From NCBI RefSeq assembly GCF_000250675.2, contig NC_018681.1, forward strand, positions 6,448,001 through 6,512,000: a stretch of DNA of 64,000 nucleotides. The letters run 5' to 3'. The notes beneath the pieces are model-generated. The model saw only the letters and a list, made by a program, of their open reading frames with translations, ran no database searches and was not told the DNA's origin. Numbering within the stretch: the stretch's first letter is position 1; each line of letters opens with the position of its first letter. The DNA is from Nocardia brasiliensis ATCC 700358. GTDB taxonomy: Bacteria; Actinomycetota; Actinomycetes; Mycobacteriales; Mycobacteriaceae. This document shows positions 34,142 to 42,711 of this stretch, one piece after another. Position numbers and translations under genes: made by a program.

Positions 34142-35623
34142 ATGACCGGCACACCGCCTCCCCCGCCCCGCGAATCCACTGGCGACGCTCCCGATCACGG
34201 AGACGACGAGCGCCGCGCAGCGCGGTCCGGCCAACACGAAAGTCCCATTCCGCCGCCCGCGGAACCGAGCGCCGGACATGGCAGGCACGAGATGGCAGGG
34301 CCCGCCGGGTACCCGCAGTTCGAGGGCCCGGGCGCGGCGCAGTACGGCAGCGAACCGGTCGAATCCGCGCCGCCGATGCCGCCTCGGCAACAGCCCAGCT
34401 ACGAGTCGGGCGGTGCGTCGCCGCAGCAGTCGAGCCACGATCCGGCGGAACCGTCCGCGCAGCCGAGTTACGCGCCGCCACCTGGTACGCCGGCACAGCA
34501 ATCCGCACAGTCGAGTTATGCGCCAACCGGAATGCCCCCGCAGCAATCCGAGCAGTCGGGTTACGCGCCGTCCGGAACGCCCTCGCAGCAATCCGGGCAA
34601 CCGGGCTACGCGCCCTCCGGAACACCCCCGAAGCAGTCCGCGCAACCGGGCTACGCACCACCTGGAACGCCCTCGCAGCAATCCGGGCAACCGGGCTACG
34701 CGCCCTCCGGAACACCCCCGCAGCAGTCCGCGCAACCGGGATACGCACCACCTGGAACGCCCCCGCAGGAGCCGGGTTACGGTCCGTCGGGACCGCCGCC
34801 GCAACAGACCCCGCAACCGAGCTACGGCCCACCCGGAACGCCCTCACCGCAGCCTGTGGAACCCAGTTACGGCCCGCCTGGAACCGGTACGCCGTACGGG
34901 CCGCCGGATCAGTACGCGGCCCAGCCCGGTATGGCGCCGCCGCCCGGCGCACTGCCGCCCGACCAGCCGGTCTACGGATATCAGCAGGCTGCGACCGCAC
35001 CCGGTACGCTCGATGTCGGCCAGGCGCTCAGCTACGGCTGGGAGCGGTTCCGCTCGAATTTCGGCCCGTGGCTGGCCGTCGTAGCCTGTGGCCTGGTCAT
35101 CTATCTGGCATTCGTGGTGATCGTGCAGCTGACGAACCCGACGTCGATGCTGCCGCTGCTGCTCGTCTTCCTCGCGGTACTCGCGGGCGTGTGGCTGCTC
35201 CAGGCGGCGATGGTGCGCGGCGCACTGTACGAAACCGACGGCACCAAGCCATCTTTCGGCTCGTACTTCCGTTTCGTGAATGCGGGCAACGTGCTGCTCA
35301 CCGCATTGCTCGCGTTCGCGTTGACCTGCATCGCGTCCGCCGCCTGCCTGCTGCCGGGTCTGGTCGTCGGCATCCTGTGCATGTTCTCGCTGCATTTCGT
35401 CGTCGACCAGAACGAGGGACCGTTCGAGGCGATCAAGTCCAGTGCGATGCTGGTGATCGCGAACATCTGGCCGGTGCTGCTGCTCACCCTGTCGGTGCTG
35501 CTGGTGACGTTCGTCGGCGCGCTGCTCTGCGGTCTCGGATTGCTGATCGCGGGTCCGGTTTCAGTCATCGCCGTCACCTACGCCTACCGCACCCTCACCG
35601 GCGGTGTCGTCGCCGCGCTCTGA
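34142..35623 (+). CDS. Pro/Gln-rich repeat membrane protein (Rv2560-like)
   Basis: A 493-residue protein. Residues 1-280 are cytoplasmic and disordered, rich in Pro, Gln, Ser and Gly, with about seven tandem 15-residue repeats of the type GYAPxGTPxQQSxQP (109-250). Residues 300-493 form a five-helix membrane domain beginning LSYGWERFRSNFGPWLAVVA. Order and composition match M. tuberculosis Rv2560, which lies near rarA/aspS there too (from memory). Function unknown; EF-P encoded in this window would be needed for Pro-rich translation. ATG 34142 has GGAAAGG 6 bp upstream; a TTG at 34121 is an alternative. Confidence 0.8.
   Translation: MTGTPPPPPRESTGDAPDHGDDERRAARSGQHESPIPPPAEPSAGHGRHEMAGPAGYPQFEGPGAAQYGSEPVESAPPMPPRQQPSYESGGASPQQSSHDPAEPSAQPSYAPPPGTPAQQSAQSSYAPTGMPPQQSEQSGYAPSGTPSQQSGQPGYAPSGTPPKQSAQPGYAPPGTPSQQSGQPGYAPSGTPPQQSAQPGYAPPGTPPQEPGYGPSGPPPQQTPQPSYGPPGTPSPQPVEPSYGPPGTGTPYGPPDQYAAQPGMAPPPGALPPDQPVYGYQQAATAPGTLDVGQALSYGWERFRSNFGPWLAVVACGLVIYLAFVVIVQLTNPTSMLPLLLVFLAVLAGVWLLQAAMVRGALYETDGTKPSFGSYFRFVNAGNVLLTALLAFALTCIASAACLLPGLVVGILCMFSLHFVVDQNEGPFEAIKSSAMLVIANIWPVLLLTLSVLLVTFVGALLCGLGLLIAGPVSVIAVTYAYRTLTGGVVAAL
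34466..34760 (+). repeat. 45-bp in-frame tandem repeat within the Pro/Gln-rich gene
   Basis: Six to seven copies of a 45-bp unit encode GYAPxGTPxQQSxQP. Central copies alternate between two subtypes (PSGTPP and PPGTPS), giving a 90-bp higher-order period and suggesting recent expansion by recombination. Confidence 0.85.
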
Positions 35624-35634
35624 TCCCGCAGTGT

Positions 35635-35680
35635 CCCCGCGTTTTTCACCGCACGCACTACCGCTGTGAAAGACGCGGGG
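35635..35680. terminator. Bidirectional terminator between convergent genes
   Basis: Arms CCCCGCGTTTTTCAC (35635-35649) and GTGAAAGACGCGGGG (35666-35680) form a 15-bp stem with one mismatch. The right arm lies inside the last codons of the minus-strand DUF389 gene; the left follows the plus-strand gene's stop by 11 bp. Confidence 0.75.
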
Positions 35681-36650
35681 GCTCAGTGGATCCCACCGCT
35701 CGCATGCCGAGCCAGTGCTTGAAACGCTCGACCGGGCCCGCCGCTTTGCCTGCGTGCGGGCGCAGTTGCAGCACGATCACACCCGCGATCACGATGCCCG
35801 CGAGGTTCACCGCCAACTGACCCGCGGACATGAACGCGACGTGCCATTCCCCCAAAGTCGCTGCGACAACGGCGAATCCGGCCGCGGGCACGGTTGTCAC
35901 CGAGATGAACACCCCGATCAGCGCGGCCGATTTCGCAGTCACCAGGGAAAGCATGCCCGCCGCGCCCGCCAGCAGCGCGACCACCAGCGAGAACGGCCCG
36001 ACCTCATAGATGAAGTCGACGTTCTTGATGCTTTCCACTCCGTGCAGCGTGATCCATCCGAACTGCTCCCACAGCAGGGTCGCCACCAGCGTGACCAGCA
36101 TCGCCACCGGGAATCCGATGGCGAGCGCCAGCGCCGAACGTCGCGCGAGCCGGAAATCCCGCAGCACCAAGCCGACCGCGAACGCGGCCAGCGGACCGAA
36201 CTCCGGACCCACCACCATCGCGCCGACGATCGTCACCGGCGAATCGGTGGCCACACCCACCGCGGCGAGCAGGCAGGCGATGGTGAGGAACGCGAGGAAG
36301 CTCGAGTTGAGCGTCGACTCCTCGTGTACCTGCGCCAGCAGTTCCTCCCACACCACCGCGTCCGTCGGATCCCCCGGCGCCTCCTCGACCGCCCGATCCC
36401 CCGCCTCGGACAGCACGGTCTCGACCGGGCCCAAGGTGATTCCGCCGGTTTTGCAGATGCCGAGCGCGGTCAGCTCCTCGAGTACGTCGTTGGCCGCTTC
36501 CCGAGCCACGTCGGCTTGAATCAGGTCGCCGGCCGGTTCCAGCGCGACCCCGCGCGCCAACGTCACATGCGTGGCGCCCGGGTTCGCGGCGAGCACCGAC
36601 AACACGTCGTCGGTCGACTCCGGCGGGCTGATCATGCGCAAGTGCAACAA
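35658..36650 (-). CDS. DUF389 family membrane protein
   Basis: A 330-residue protein. Residues 1-125 are a soluble ACT-like domain (LHLRMISPPESTDDVLSVL), followed by six to seven membrane helices, including ESTLNSSFLAFLTIACLLAAVGV, GAMVVGPEFGPLAAFAVGLVL and SLVTAKSAALIGVFISVTT, all DUF389 signatures. Function unknown. The TTG start at 36650 is chosen because it restores the family N-terminus (M-L-H-L-R) and has AGAGGA 7-8 bp upstream; the first ATG (36635) would lose five conserved residues. Its 3' end contains half of a terminator shared with the Rv2560-like gene. Confidence 0.85.
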   Translation of the reverse strand: MLHLRMISPPESTDDVLSVLAANPGATHVTLARGVALEPAGDLIQADVAREAANDVLEELTALGICKTGGITLGPVETVLSEAGDRAVEEAPGDPTDAVVWEELLAQVHEESTLNSSFLAFLTIACLLAAVGVATDSPVTIVGAMVVGPEFGPLAAFAVGLVLRDFRLARRSALALAIGFPVAMLVTLVATLLWEQFGWITLHGVESIKNVDFIYEVGPFSLVVALLAGAAGMLSLVTAKSAALIGVFISVTTVPAAGFAVVAATLGEWHVAFMSAGQLAVNLAGIVIAGVIVLQLRPHAGKAAGPVERFKHWLGMRAVGSTEPPRLSQR

Positions 36651-37121
36651 CGGATTTCCTCTGGTCGGTGCCCACCTGAGGAAGGCAACGGATCGAACTG
36701 ACCAGAAGGTACCGTTCGCGCGCGCGACACAGCGCACTCTGCGCACCGACCGACCTCGTGTCGGGCGCACCAGTCCCGCTCCGGCGACGCGGCACACGCC
36801 GCACGCCAGCGGGTCTGGTGTCGAGCAGCACGGTCCGCACGGGCGAGGCGACGCACCTTGCCCGCCGACCAGACTCGTTTCGAGCGACACGGATCCCGTG
36901 CGAGCAGGTGTGGTGCACCCGCTCCCCCGACCGCCCTTATGTCAGGCCACACCGGCATTGCTCCGGCGACGCGGCACACCGCACGCTAGGCCGCCCTCCT
37001 GTCGAGCGACACGGGTCCGCGCGAATAGACGCAGCGCCCCGATCCGCCCTCGTGTAGGGCGGCACCCGTCTCGCTCGGGCGGCGCGATCACCGAGCCGGA
37101 TCACGCACCGCCCGCAGCGAT
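36651..37121. other. Intergenic region between DUF389 and aspS, mostly repeats
   Basis: No gene. The first about 90 bp presumably contain the DUF389 promoter; the remainder is the 60-bp array at 36755-37090. The long frames here in other phases are artefacts of biased composition. Confidence 0.6.
36755..37090. repeat. Six-copy degenerate tandem repeat, about 60-bp unit
   Basis: The core CTCGTGTCGAGC-like word recurs at 36755, 36815, 36874, 36936, 36996 and 37049 (spacings 60, 59, 62, 60, 53). Each is followed by a variant of ACACGGGTCC...GGCGACGCGGCAC. Copies have diverged by about a third but keep phase. It is non-coding in all frames. Confidence 0.75.
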
Positions 37122-38915
37122 CTACTCCGCTTTGGCCGCGGCCTGCTCGGGCTTCGGCGCGGGCTTGGCGTCCAGTCCTGCTTCCTTGCGCTGTTGCGCG
37201 GTGATGGGCGCGGGGGCGTCGGTCAGCGGGTCGACGCCGCCGCCGGTCTTCGGGAACGCGATCACTTCGCGGATCGAGTCCAGTCCGGCGAGCAGTGCGA
37301 CGATCCGGTCCCAGCCGAAGGCGATGCCGCCGTGCGGCGGTGCGCCGAACGCGAAGGCGTCCAACAGGAAGCCGAACTTCTCCTGCGCCTCCTCGTTGCT
37401 GATGCCCATCACCTTGAACACGCGTTCCTGCACGTCGCGCCGGTGGATGCGGATGCTGCCGCCACCGATCTCGTTGCCGTTGCAGACGATGTCGTAGGCG
37501 TAGGCGAGGGCGGACCCCGGGTCGGTGTCGAAGCTGTCGACCGACTCCGGCTTCGGCGAGGTGAACGCGTGATGCACCGCGGTCCAGGCCGAATGACCGA
37601 GCGCCACATCGCCGCTCGCGGTCGCCTCGGCGGCCGGCTCGAACATCGGCGCGTCCACGATCCACACGAACGACCACGCGCTCTCGTCGATCAGGCCGAC
37701 CTTGCGAGCGATCTCGCCGCGCGCCGCACCCAGCAACGCGCGCTGCGCCTTCGCCGGACCCGCCGCGAAGAACACGCAGTCACCCGGTACCGCGCCGACA
37801 TGCTTGGCCAGTCCGTCGCGTTCGGCGTCGCTCAGGTTCTTGGCGACCGGCCCGCCGAGCGTGCCGTCCTCGTTGACCAGCACATACGCCAGGCCCTTCG
37901 CGCCACGCTGCTTCGCCCACTCCTGCCAGGCGTCGAGCTGGCGGCGCGGCTGGCTCGCGCCACCCGGCATGACCACCGCGCCGACGTATTCGGCCTGGAA
38001 CACCCGGAACGGGGTGTCTTTGAAGTACTCCGCGCACTCGGTGATCTCGATGCCGAAACGCAGGTCCGGCTTGTCGGAACCGAAGCGGCGCATGGCTTCC
38101 GCGTAGGTCATATGCGGGATCGGCGTCGGGATCTCGTAGCCGACCAGCTTCCACAGCGCCGCCAGGATCTGCTCGGCAAGCAGGATCACGTCGTCCTGGC
38201 GCACGAAGCTCATCTCGATGTCGAGCTGAGTGAATTCCGGCTGCCGGTCGGCCCGGAAGTCCTCGTCGCGGTAGCAGCGCGCGATCTGGTAGTAGCGTTC
38301 GATGCCGCCGACCATCAACAGCTGCTTGAACAGCTGCGGGCTCTGCGGCAGTGCGTAGAAGCTGCCCGGCTGCAACCGCGCGGGGACCAGGAAGTCGCGG
38401 GCGCCCTCCGGAGTCGAGCGGGTCAGCGTCGGCGTCTCCACCTCGACGAACTCGTGGTCCGCCAGCACGGCGCGGGCGGCGGCATTGGCCTTGGAGCGCA
38501 ACCGGATCGCGTGCGCGGGGGTTTCCCGACGCAGGTCGAGGTAGCGGTACTTGAGCCGGGCTTCCTCGCCGGGCTGCTCGTCCAGCTGGAACGGCAGCGG
38601 CGCGCTCTCGTTCAGCACCTCGAGCTCGGTGACGTTCACCTCGATCGTGCCCGTCGGCAGCTCCGGGTTCTCGTTGCCGTCCGGCCGCAGCTCCACCACG
38701 CCCGTCACCCGGACGCAGTACTCCGCGCGCAACCGGTGCGCCTGCTCCGCCGGCGCGCCCTCCCGGAACACCGCCTGCGCCACACCCGACGCATCGCGCA
38801 GATCAATGAAGATCACGCCACCGTGGTCGCGCCGCCTGGCCACCCATCCGGTGAGGGTCACGGTCTGACCGGCGTGCTCGCTTCGCAGCGAACCAGCCAA
38901 GTGGGTGCGCAGCAC
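37122..38915 (-). CDS. aspS: Aspartyl-tRNA synthetase
   Basis: A 597-residue class IIb synthetase. The N-terminal OB fold includes LTGWVARRRDHGGVIFIDLRD. Catalytic motifs: motif 2 IARCYRDEDFRADRQPEF, motif 3 GIAFGWDRIVALL, and the bacterial insertion (GAD) domain between them. Length fits bacterial AspRS; actinobacterial forms are often non-discriminating and work with GatCAB (family knowledge, not tested). GTG 38915 gives the standard start and has AAAGGA 5 bp upstream; the open frame to 39443 is excluded. A 20-residue Lys/Ala-rich tail (AKPAPKPEQAAAKAE) ends the protein. Confidence 0.97.
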   Translation of the reverse strand: MLRTHLAGSLRSEHAGQTVTLTGWVARRRDHGGVIFIDLRDASGVAQAVFREGAPAEQAHRLRAEYCVRVTGVVELRPDGNENPELPTGTIEVNVTELEVLNESAPLPFQLDEQPGEEARLKYRYLDLRRETPAHAIRLRSKANAAARAVLADHEFVEVETPTLTRSTPEGARDFLVPARLQPGSFYALPQSPQLFKQLLMVGGIERYYQIARCYRDEDFRADRQPEFTQLDIEMSFVRQDDVILLAEQILAALWKLVGYEIPTPIPHMTYAEAMRRFGSDKPDLRFGIEITECAEYFKDTPFRVFQAEYVGAVVMPGGASQPRRQLDAWQEWAKQRGAKGLAYVLVNEDGTLGGPVAKNLSDAERDGLAKHVGAVPGDCVFFAAGPAKAQRALLGAARGEIARKVGLIDESAWSFVWIVDAPMFEPAAEATASGDVALGHSAWTAVHHAFTSPKPESVDSFDTDPGSALAYAYDIVCNGNEIGGGSIRIHRRDVQERVFKVMGISNEEAQEKFGFLLDAFAFGAPPHGGIAFGWDRIVALLAGLDSIREVIAFPKTGGGVDPLTDAPAPITAQQRKEAGLDAKPAPKPEQAAAKAE

Positions 38916-39256
38916 AGGGTTCCTTTCGACGACTCCGGCACCGGCACGATACGACCAGGTGCGCTCCCATCGTAGTGAGACACATCCGCCGAGCGGAAAC
39001 CGATCCGACCAGACCCGTGCCAAGCTGTATTCGCCTAGACTCCCGCCCCCGATTCCAGCCCCCGAATCCGGGCATAACCGAACCGACAGCCCTACCCCGA
39101 CCACCCGCGAGCGGGCCCCGCCGCGGCCGACACCACACCCGAAACGCTCGACACCAACCACCCCAGCCCCGACAATCACCACCCGAACACCCTCGACCTC
39201 ACCGGCGCCACCCAACAGATCACGACCCGAACCGTCACCGTTGCGACCTGCCCCAT

Positions 39257-39520
39257 CACCACCTGAACACCGCGACCGTGCAGCCGAGACCCGACCGATC
39301 AACACCTGAACACCGACCGCAATGCACGACCCGAACCCTCGGCTCACCGCCACGCCCCAACCGACCACTTCCCGCACACCTGGTCTCACCGGCACAACCC
39401 AACCGGCCACCACCCGCCTGACCGCACAACCCAACCCGCACACCTGGTCTCACGGGCACGACCTGACCGACCCACCACCCGAACACCTTGACCGTGTAGC
39501 CCCGACCCGACCGATCAGCA
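39257..39520. repeat. Degenerate direct repeats in C-rich intergenic DNA
   Basis: A 48-bp segment starting CACCACCTGAACACC at 39257 recurs at 39473 with about 85 per cent identity, and a 23-bp segment recurs at 39373 and 39438. The pairs are nested, as expected for an old tandem array. Confidence 0.6.
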
Positions 39521-39707
39521 TGTACACCGCGCGACCCAAATAGCGCCGTTTCAACCCACGCAACCACTCACAAACCTTCGACCACAACCACAACCACAAC
39601 TCAACGAGATCACCCCACCCCGCCTACAGCGCAGCGAATAGGCGCGACATAACCCCCGAACCCAACCGCCACGGAGCGAGCCCGACGAGCGACCCGTTCG
39701 CGGCCGT

Positions 39708-39770
39708 CTCGCTTCTCAGCTGTCGAAGCGCATGCGCCGAAGGCGCGAGTCTCGACAGCTGAGAAGCGAG
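39708..39770. repeat. Perfect 19-bp inverted repeat
   Basis: Arms CTCGCTTCTCAGCTGTCGA (39708-39726) and its exact complement (39752-39770) flank a 25-nt loop. It lies 112 bp upstream of the metallopeptidase ATG, where it could attenuate or regulate transcription, or be a mobile hairpin. Confidence 0.75.
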
Positions 39771-39881
39771 GCCCACCCGCCACCCGACCGCCACCCCTCA
39801 CTGAATCGCTCCGCGATGCTGAAGCAGAGGGCCGCGAACAACGCCGCGCCCGCGCGGCCAACAACACAGAAAGCGACGACG

Positions 39882-40805
39882 ATGACCTTCAACGAGGGCA
39901 TGCAGATCGATCCGGATCGGGCGTCTTCCGGTGGTCCGGGTATGGGTGGCAAGATCGCGCTCGGCGGTGGCGCCGGCGGGTTGATCGTGCTGGTGCTCAC
40001 TTTGTTGCTAGGTGGTGATCCCGGTTCGATTCTGGGGCAGTTCACGGGGTCGGAGGAGCAGCAGCAGACTCAGCCGGGTACCGCGGGTACGCCCGCGCAT
40101 TGCAAGACCGGCGCGGATGCCAACAAGTATGTCGACTGCCGGGTGGTGTTGACCGCGCAGAGTTTGGATGCGGTGTGGTCGTCGGAGTTGCCCAAGCAGA
40201 CCAACACGCGCTACGCGCAGCCGAAGCTGACGTTGTTCTCCGGTGCGACCGCGACCGGCTGCGGTAACGCGACGAGCGATGTCGGCCCGTTCTACTGCCC
40301 GGCCGACCGCACCGCCTATTTCGATGTCACCTTCTTCCAGGAGTTGGTGGACCGTTTCGGTTCCAGCGGTGGGCCGCTCGCCCAGGAGTACGTGGTGGCG
40401 CATGAGATCGGCCATCACATCCAGAATCAGCTCGGCGATATCGGTCGCGCGCAACAGGATCCGCGGGGCGCGAATTCGGGTGCGGTGCGCACCGAGTTGC
40501 AGGCCGACTGCTATGCCGGGATCTGGGCACATTTCGCCGACAAGACGCCTGCGCCCGGCGGCGGTCAGCCGTTCTTGAAGCCGTTGTCGGAGAACGACAT
40601 CAAGGACGCGTTGTCCGCTGCCGCCTCGGTCGGCGACGATCGCATCCAGCGTGCGTCCAACCGCCGCGTGAACCGGGACATGTTCACCCACGGTGATTCC
40701 GAGCAGCGCCAGAAGTGGTTCCTCACCGGTTACCGCACCGGCCAGGTCAAAGCCTGCGACACCTACGCCGCCCCCGACCTCTCGAATCCCCCTGCCCTGC
40801 GTTGA
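39882..40805 (+). CDS. Neutral zinc metallopeptidase (YpfJ-like) with N-terminal TM helix
   Basis: A 307-residue protein. One helix (about 29-45, GGLIVLVLTLLLGG) anchors it, with the rest outside. The metalloprotease motif HEIGHH lies in EYVVAHEIGHHIQNQLG and a downstream acidic ligand in RTELQADCYAGIW, as in the YpfJ family. Four cysteines (CKTGADANKYVDC and GCGNATSDVGPFYC) probably form two disulfides. M. tuberculosis Rv2575 lies in the same relative position (from memory). Function not established. ATG 39882 is the first start that leaves a short cytoplasmic N-terminus. Confidence 0.85.
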   Translation: MTFNEGMQIDPDRASSGGPGMGGKIALGGGAGGLIVLVLTLLLGGDPGSILGQFTGSEEQQQTQPGTAGTPAHCKTGADANKYVDCRVVLTAQSLDAVWSSELPKQTNTRYAQPKLTLFSGATATGCGNATSDVGPFYCPADRTAYFDVTFFQELVDRFGSSGGPLAQEYVVAHEIGHHIQNQLGDIGRAQQDPRGANSGAVRTELQADCYAGIWAHFADKTPAPGGGQPFLKPLSENDIKDALSAAASVGDDRIQRASNRRVNRDMFTHGDSEQRQKWFLTGYRTGQVKACDTYAAPDLSNPPALR

Positions 40806-40818
40806 GCCAGTTCCCCAG

Positions 40819-40846
40819 CCCAGCAACAGTTCTGAACCGTGCTGGG
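40819..40846 (+). terminator. Candidate terminator of the metallopeptidase gene
   Basis: Arms CCCAGCA and TGCTGGG flank a 14-nt loop, 13 bp after the stop codon. Short but perfectly paired. Confidence 0.45.
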
Positions 40847-41177
40847 CCACGCGCACCCTGCGATGTTCCCGCGGAGGTGGCCTGCTGGAGCAGGCTCGTG
40901 GGCACACTGGACCGGCCCGGATCCGGGGCGCACACACCTCACTCTCGTCGCGTAGCCGACAGGTCCGCGCTGGTTGTCCGGGTGTAGCCGGTGTGCCAAG
41001 AGTGGTGCGGCTGAAGCTGGTTCAGATCGGGTGGGAAAAGGGCTGCTGGGGTGCGGGGGTGGGTGTCCGCATTGGATAATCGGTGTACGGCATTCATCGA
41101 TGGTGTCGGGTGCCGGGATCGGTTGCGTGGTGGGCCGATCGGATCACCGGTGCGCAGCAGCGGCAGAGAGTGAATTG

Positions 41178-41720
41178 ATGCGTGGTCTGAAAGCAGCACT
41201 GCTGGTCGTCCTGGTGGGCCTTGCCGGGAGCATGGGCACCGCGGGTGCGGATCCGAGCGTCGACTCCCCCGCGCTTCCGAGTTCGCACCCGCCGGTTTCG
41301 GCACCGATGGCGCTGCTAACCCTCACCACCATCCCGAACGCCTGGCAGCCGCGCATCGATCTGCGTCCGCAGCTTCAGGTCTTCGGTGACGGCCGCGCCG
41401 TACGGATCCCCGATGCCGTTGCGCCGCAACGCGGTCCGGACACGCCCGCAACCCAGGTCAACGGCCACATCCCCGCCGACGTGCTCACCGCCGCGCTCGC
41501 CGAGACCAAAGCGCTCGGCACCGTCGATCTCGGTGTCCCCAACGTCACCGACCAAGGCAGTCAGATCATCGACTTCATGCCCGCGCCCCCGGAGGAAGAC
41601 CTCCACCTCGTCGTCTACGCCCCCGAATTCGACAACGGCCTCAACCCCGAACAACAAGCCGCCCGCAAACGCTTCGCCATCCTCTACCGCACCCTCCTGG
41701 ACGCCTTCGTCCAAGACTGA
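41178..41720 (+). CDS. Secreted protein of unknown function
   Basis: A 180-residue protein with a Sec signal peptide: MRGLKAALLVVLVGLAGSMG, cut likely after TAGA (about residue 24). The mature part begins with a Ser/Pro linker and contains LTTIPNAWQPRIDLRPQLQVFGDGRAV, an acidic segment PPEEDLHLVVYAPEFDNGL and a helix RKRFAILYRTLLDAFVQD. There are no cysteines. No family recognised, but the domain looks folded and its codon use matches the neighbours. The ribosome site GAGAGTGAA precedes ATG 41178, so the longer open frame from 40974 is not used. Preceded by about 370 bp without a gene. Confidence 0.7.
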   Translation: MRGLKAALLVVLVGLAGSMGTAGADPSVDSPALPSSHPPVSAPMALLTLTTIPNAWQPRIDLRPQLQVFGDGRAVRIPDAVAPQRGPDTPATQVNGHIPADVLTAALAETKALGTVDLGVPNVTDQGSQIIDFMPAPPEEDLHLVVYAPEFDNGLNPEQQAARKRFAILYRTLLDAFVQD

Positions 41721-41773
41721 CGCCCAGGCCCCGAACGGAACGCGCACGATCCCGCGCCACACCCCCGACCAGC

Positions 41774-41842
41774 CGCACCCCTTCTGCCTTCCGCACCCGC
41801 TAAGCCATGCCATACCGGGTGCGACAACCCAGAACGAGTGCG
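41774..41842. repeat. GCACCCCTTCTG palindrome, diverged copy
   Basis: Left arm CGCACCCCTTCTGCCTTCCG and right arm ending CAGAACGAGTGCG are related to the hairpins at 50211 and 50362, with more mismatches. It lies 54 bp past the stop of the secreted-protein gene and may end that transcript. Confidence 0.6.
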
Positions 41843-42012
41843 AAGTCACTGAACACGCACACCAACGCCGAGCACGCCTGGGCCGCAGGCTCACCAACCT
41901 GTCGCCCCCTGCCGAATCGCCCTGTCTACTGGAACTCCGGGGGCTCCAAACCGCTCAGGAAGGCGCGAAGCAGGCCGACTGGTCTGTACCAAGCGACAGA
42001 TAGGCAGACACC

Positions 42013-42074
42013 CACAGACCTTTCGCACCCTTCACAAGGACTACAGCCCCTGTGAACCGTACAAACGCTCTGTG
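42013..42074. repeat. 62-bp palindromic repeat, copy B
   Basis: Arm ends CACAGA and CTCTGTG with inner CCTGTGAACCGT. Preceded by GGTCTGTACCAAGCGACAGA and TAGG, the same flank as copy A at 10191. Confidence 0.8.
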
Positions 42075-42149
42075 ACGCCCGGGTCCTAGCGCTCCCGCAA
42101 CCTACGCGCCGCACCTGGCCCGACCTACCAATCGAGGGATAGGCAGGCA

Positions 42150-42211
42150 CACAGACCGTTCGCACGTTTCACAGAGGTCGCAGCCCCTGTGAACCGCACA
42201 AACGGTCTGTG
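42150..42211. repeat. 62-bp palindromic repeat, copy C
   Basis: The best-conserved copy: CACAGACCGTTCGCACGTTT pairs with AACGGTCTGTG and CCTGTGAACCGCAC over about 25 bp with few mismatches. Confidence 0.85.
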
Positions 42212-42465
42212 AGGCCGACTCCTAGAGTGCCCAACCACACGCCTAGCCCGGGCCGCGCCTTCTTACGCCCAGCCAGCCGGGCCCCGCGGCGCACTCGCGT
42301 CACGCGCGGCGCACTCGCGTCACGCCACCCGGTGCACAGGCATCGAAGTGGCCAGCGATTAGCCTGGCGAAACCCAGCCGCCAGGGGGGCACTCCCGGCG
42401 ACACCCAGACGCCGAAGTACCCGCGAACCTTGGTGGAGCCCACCCTCACTGGTGCCCTGGCGGCG

Positions 42466-42527
42466 CACAAACCGTTCGCGCGGTTCACAAGGACTACAGC
42501 CCCTGTGAACCGCACAAATGGTCTGTG
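42466..42527. repeat. 62-bp palindromic repeat, copy D
   Basis: Begins CACAAACCGTTCGCGCGGTT and ends CAAATGGTCTGTG; the centre CCCCTGTGAACCGCACAAA is shared with copies B and C. Length is again 62 bp. Confidence 0.8.
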
Positions 42528-42711
42528 AGGCCTGGTCCTGGAGTGCCCAACCACACCCCCAGCCCAGTCCGCGCCTTCCTTCACGCCCAGCCCGACCGCG
42601 CCCGCGACGCACTCGCTTCACAACACCCGGTGCACAAGCATCGGAGTGACCACTGGCGGCATCGGAGTGACCAGCACTGGCTCGGCGTCACCCAGCCTGC
42701 AACAGCTGCCC

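Larger units (their letters stand above)
38916..39881. other. C-rich intergenic region between divergent genes aspS and the metallopeptidase
   Basis: About 965 bp with no supportable gene. Its middle has long C-rich repeats: a 48-bp pair at 39257 and 39473, and a 23-bp pair CGCACACCTGGTCTCAC... at 39373 and 39438. A 19-bp perfect inverted repeat lies at 39708-39770. Frames here are low-complexity Pro/Thr/Arg. Confidence 0.6.
41721..42711. other. Intergenic region carrying four palindromes
   Basis: About 990 bp between a plus-strand secreted-protein gene and a minus-strand secretion gene, ending toward each other. No gene is visible. It carries a 69-bp palindrome at 41774 and three 62-bp palindromes at 42013, 42150 and 42466. 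Confidence 0.7.
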
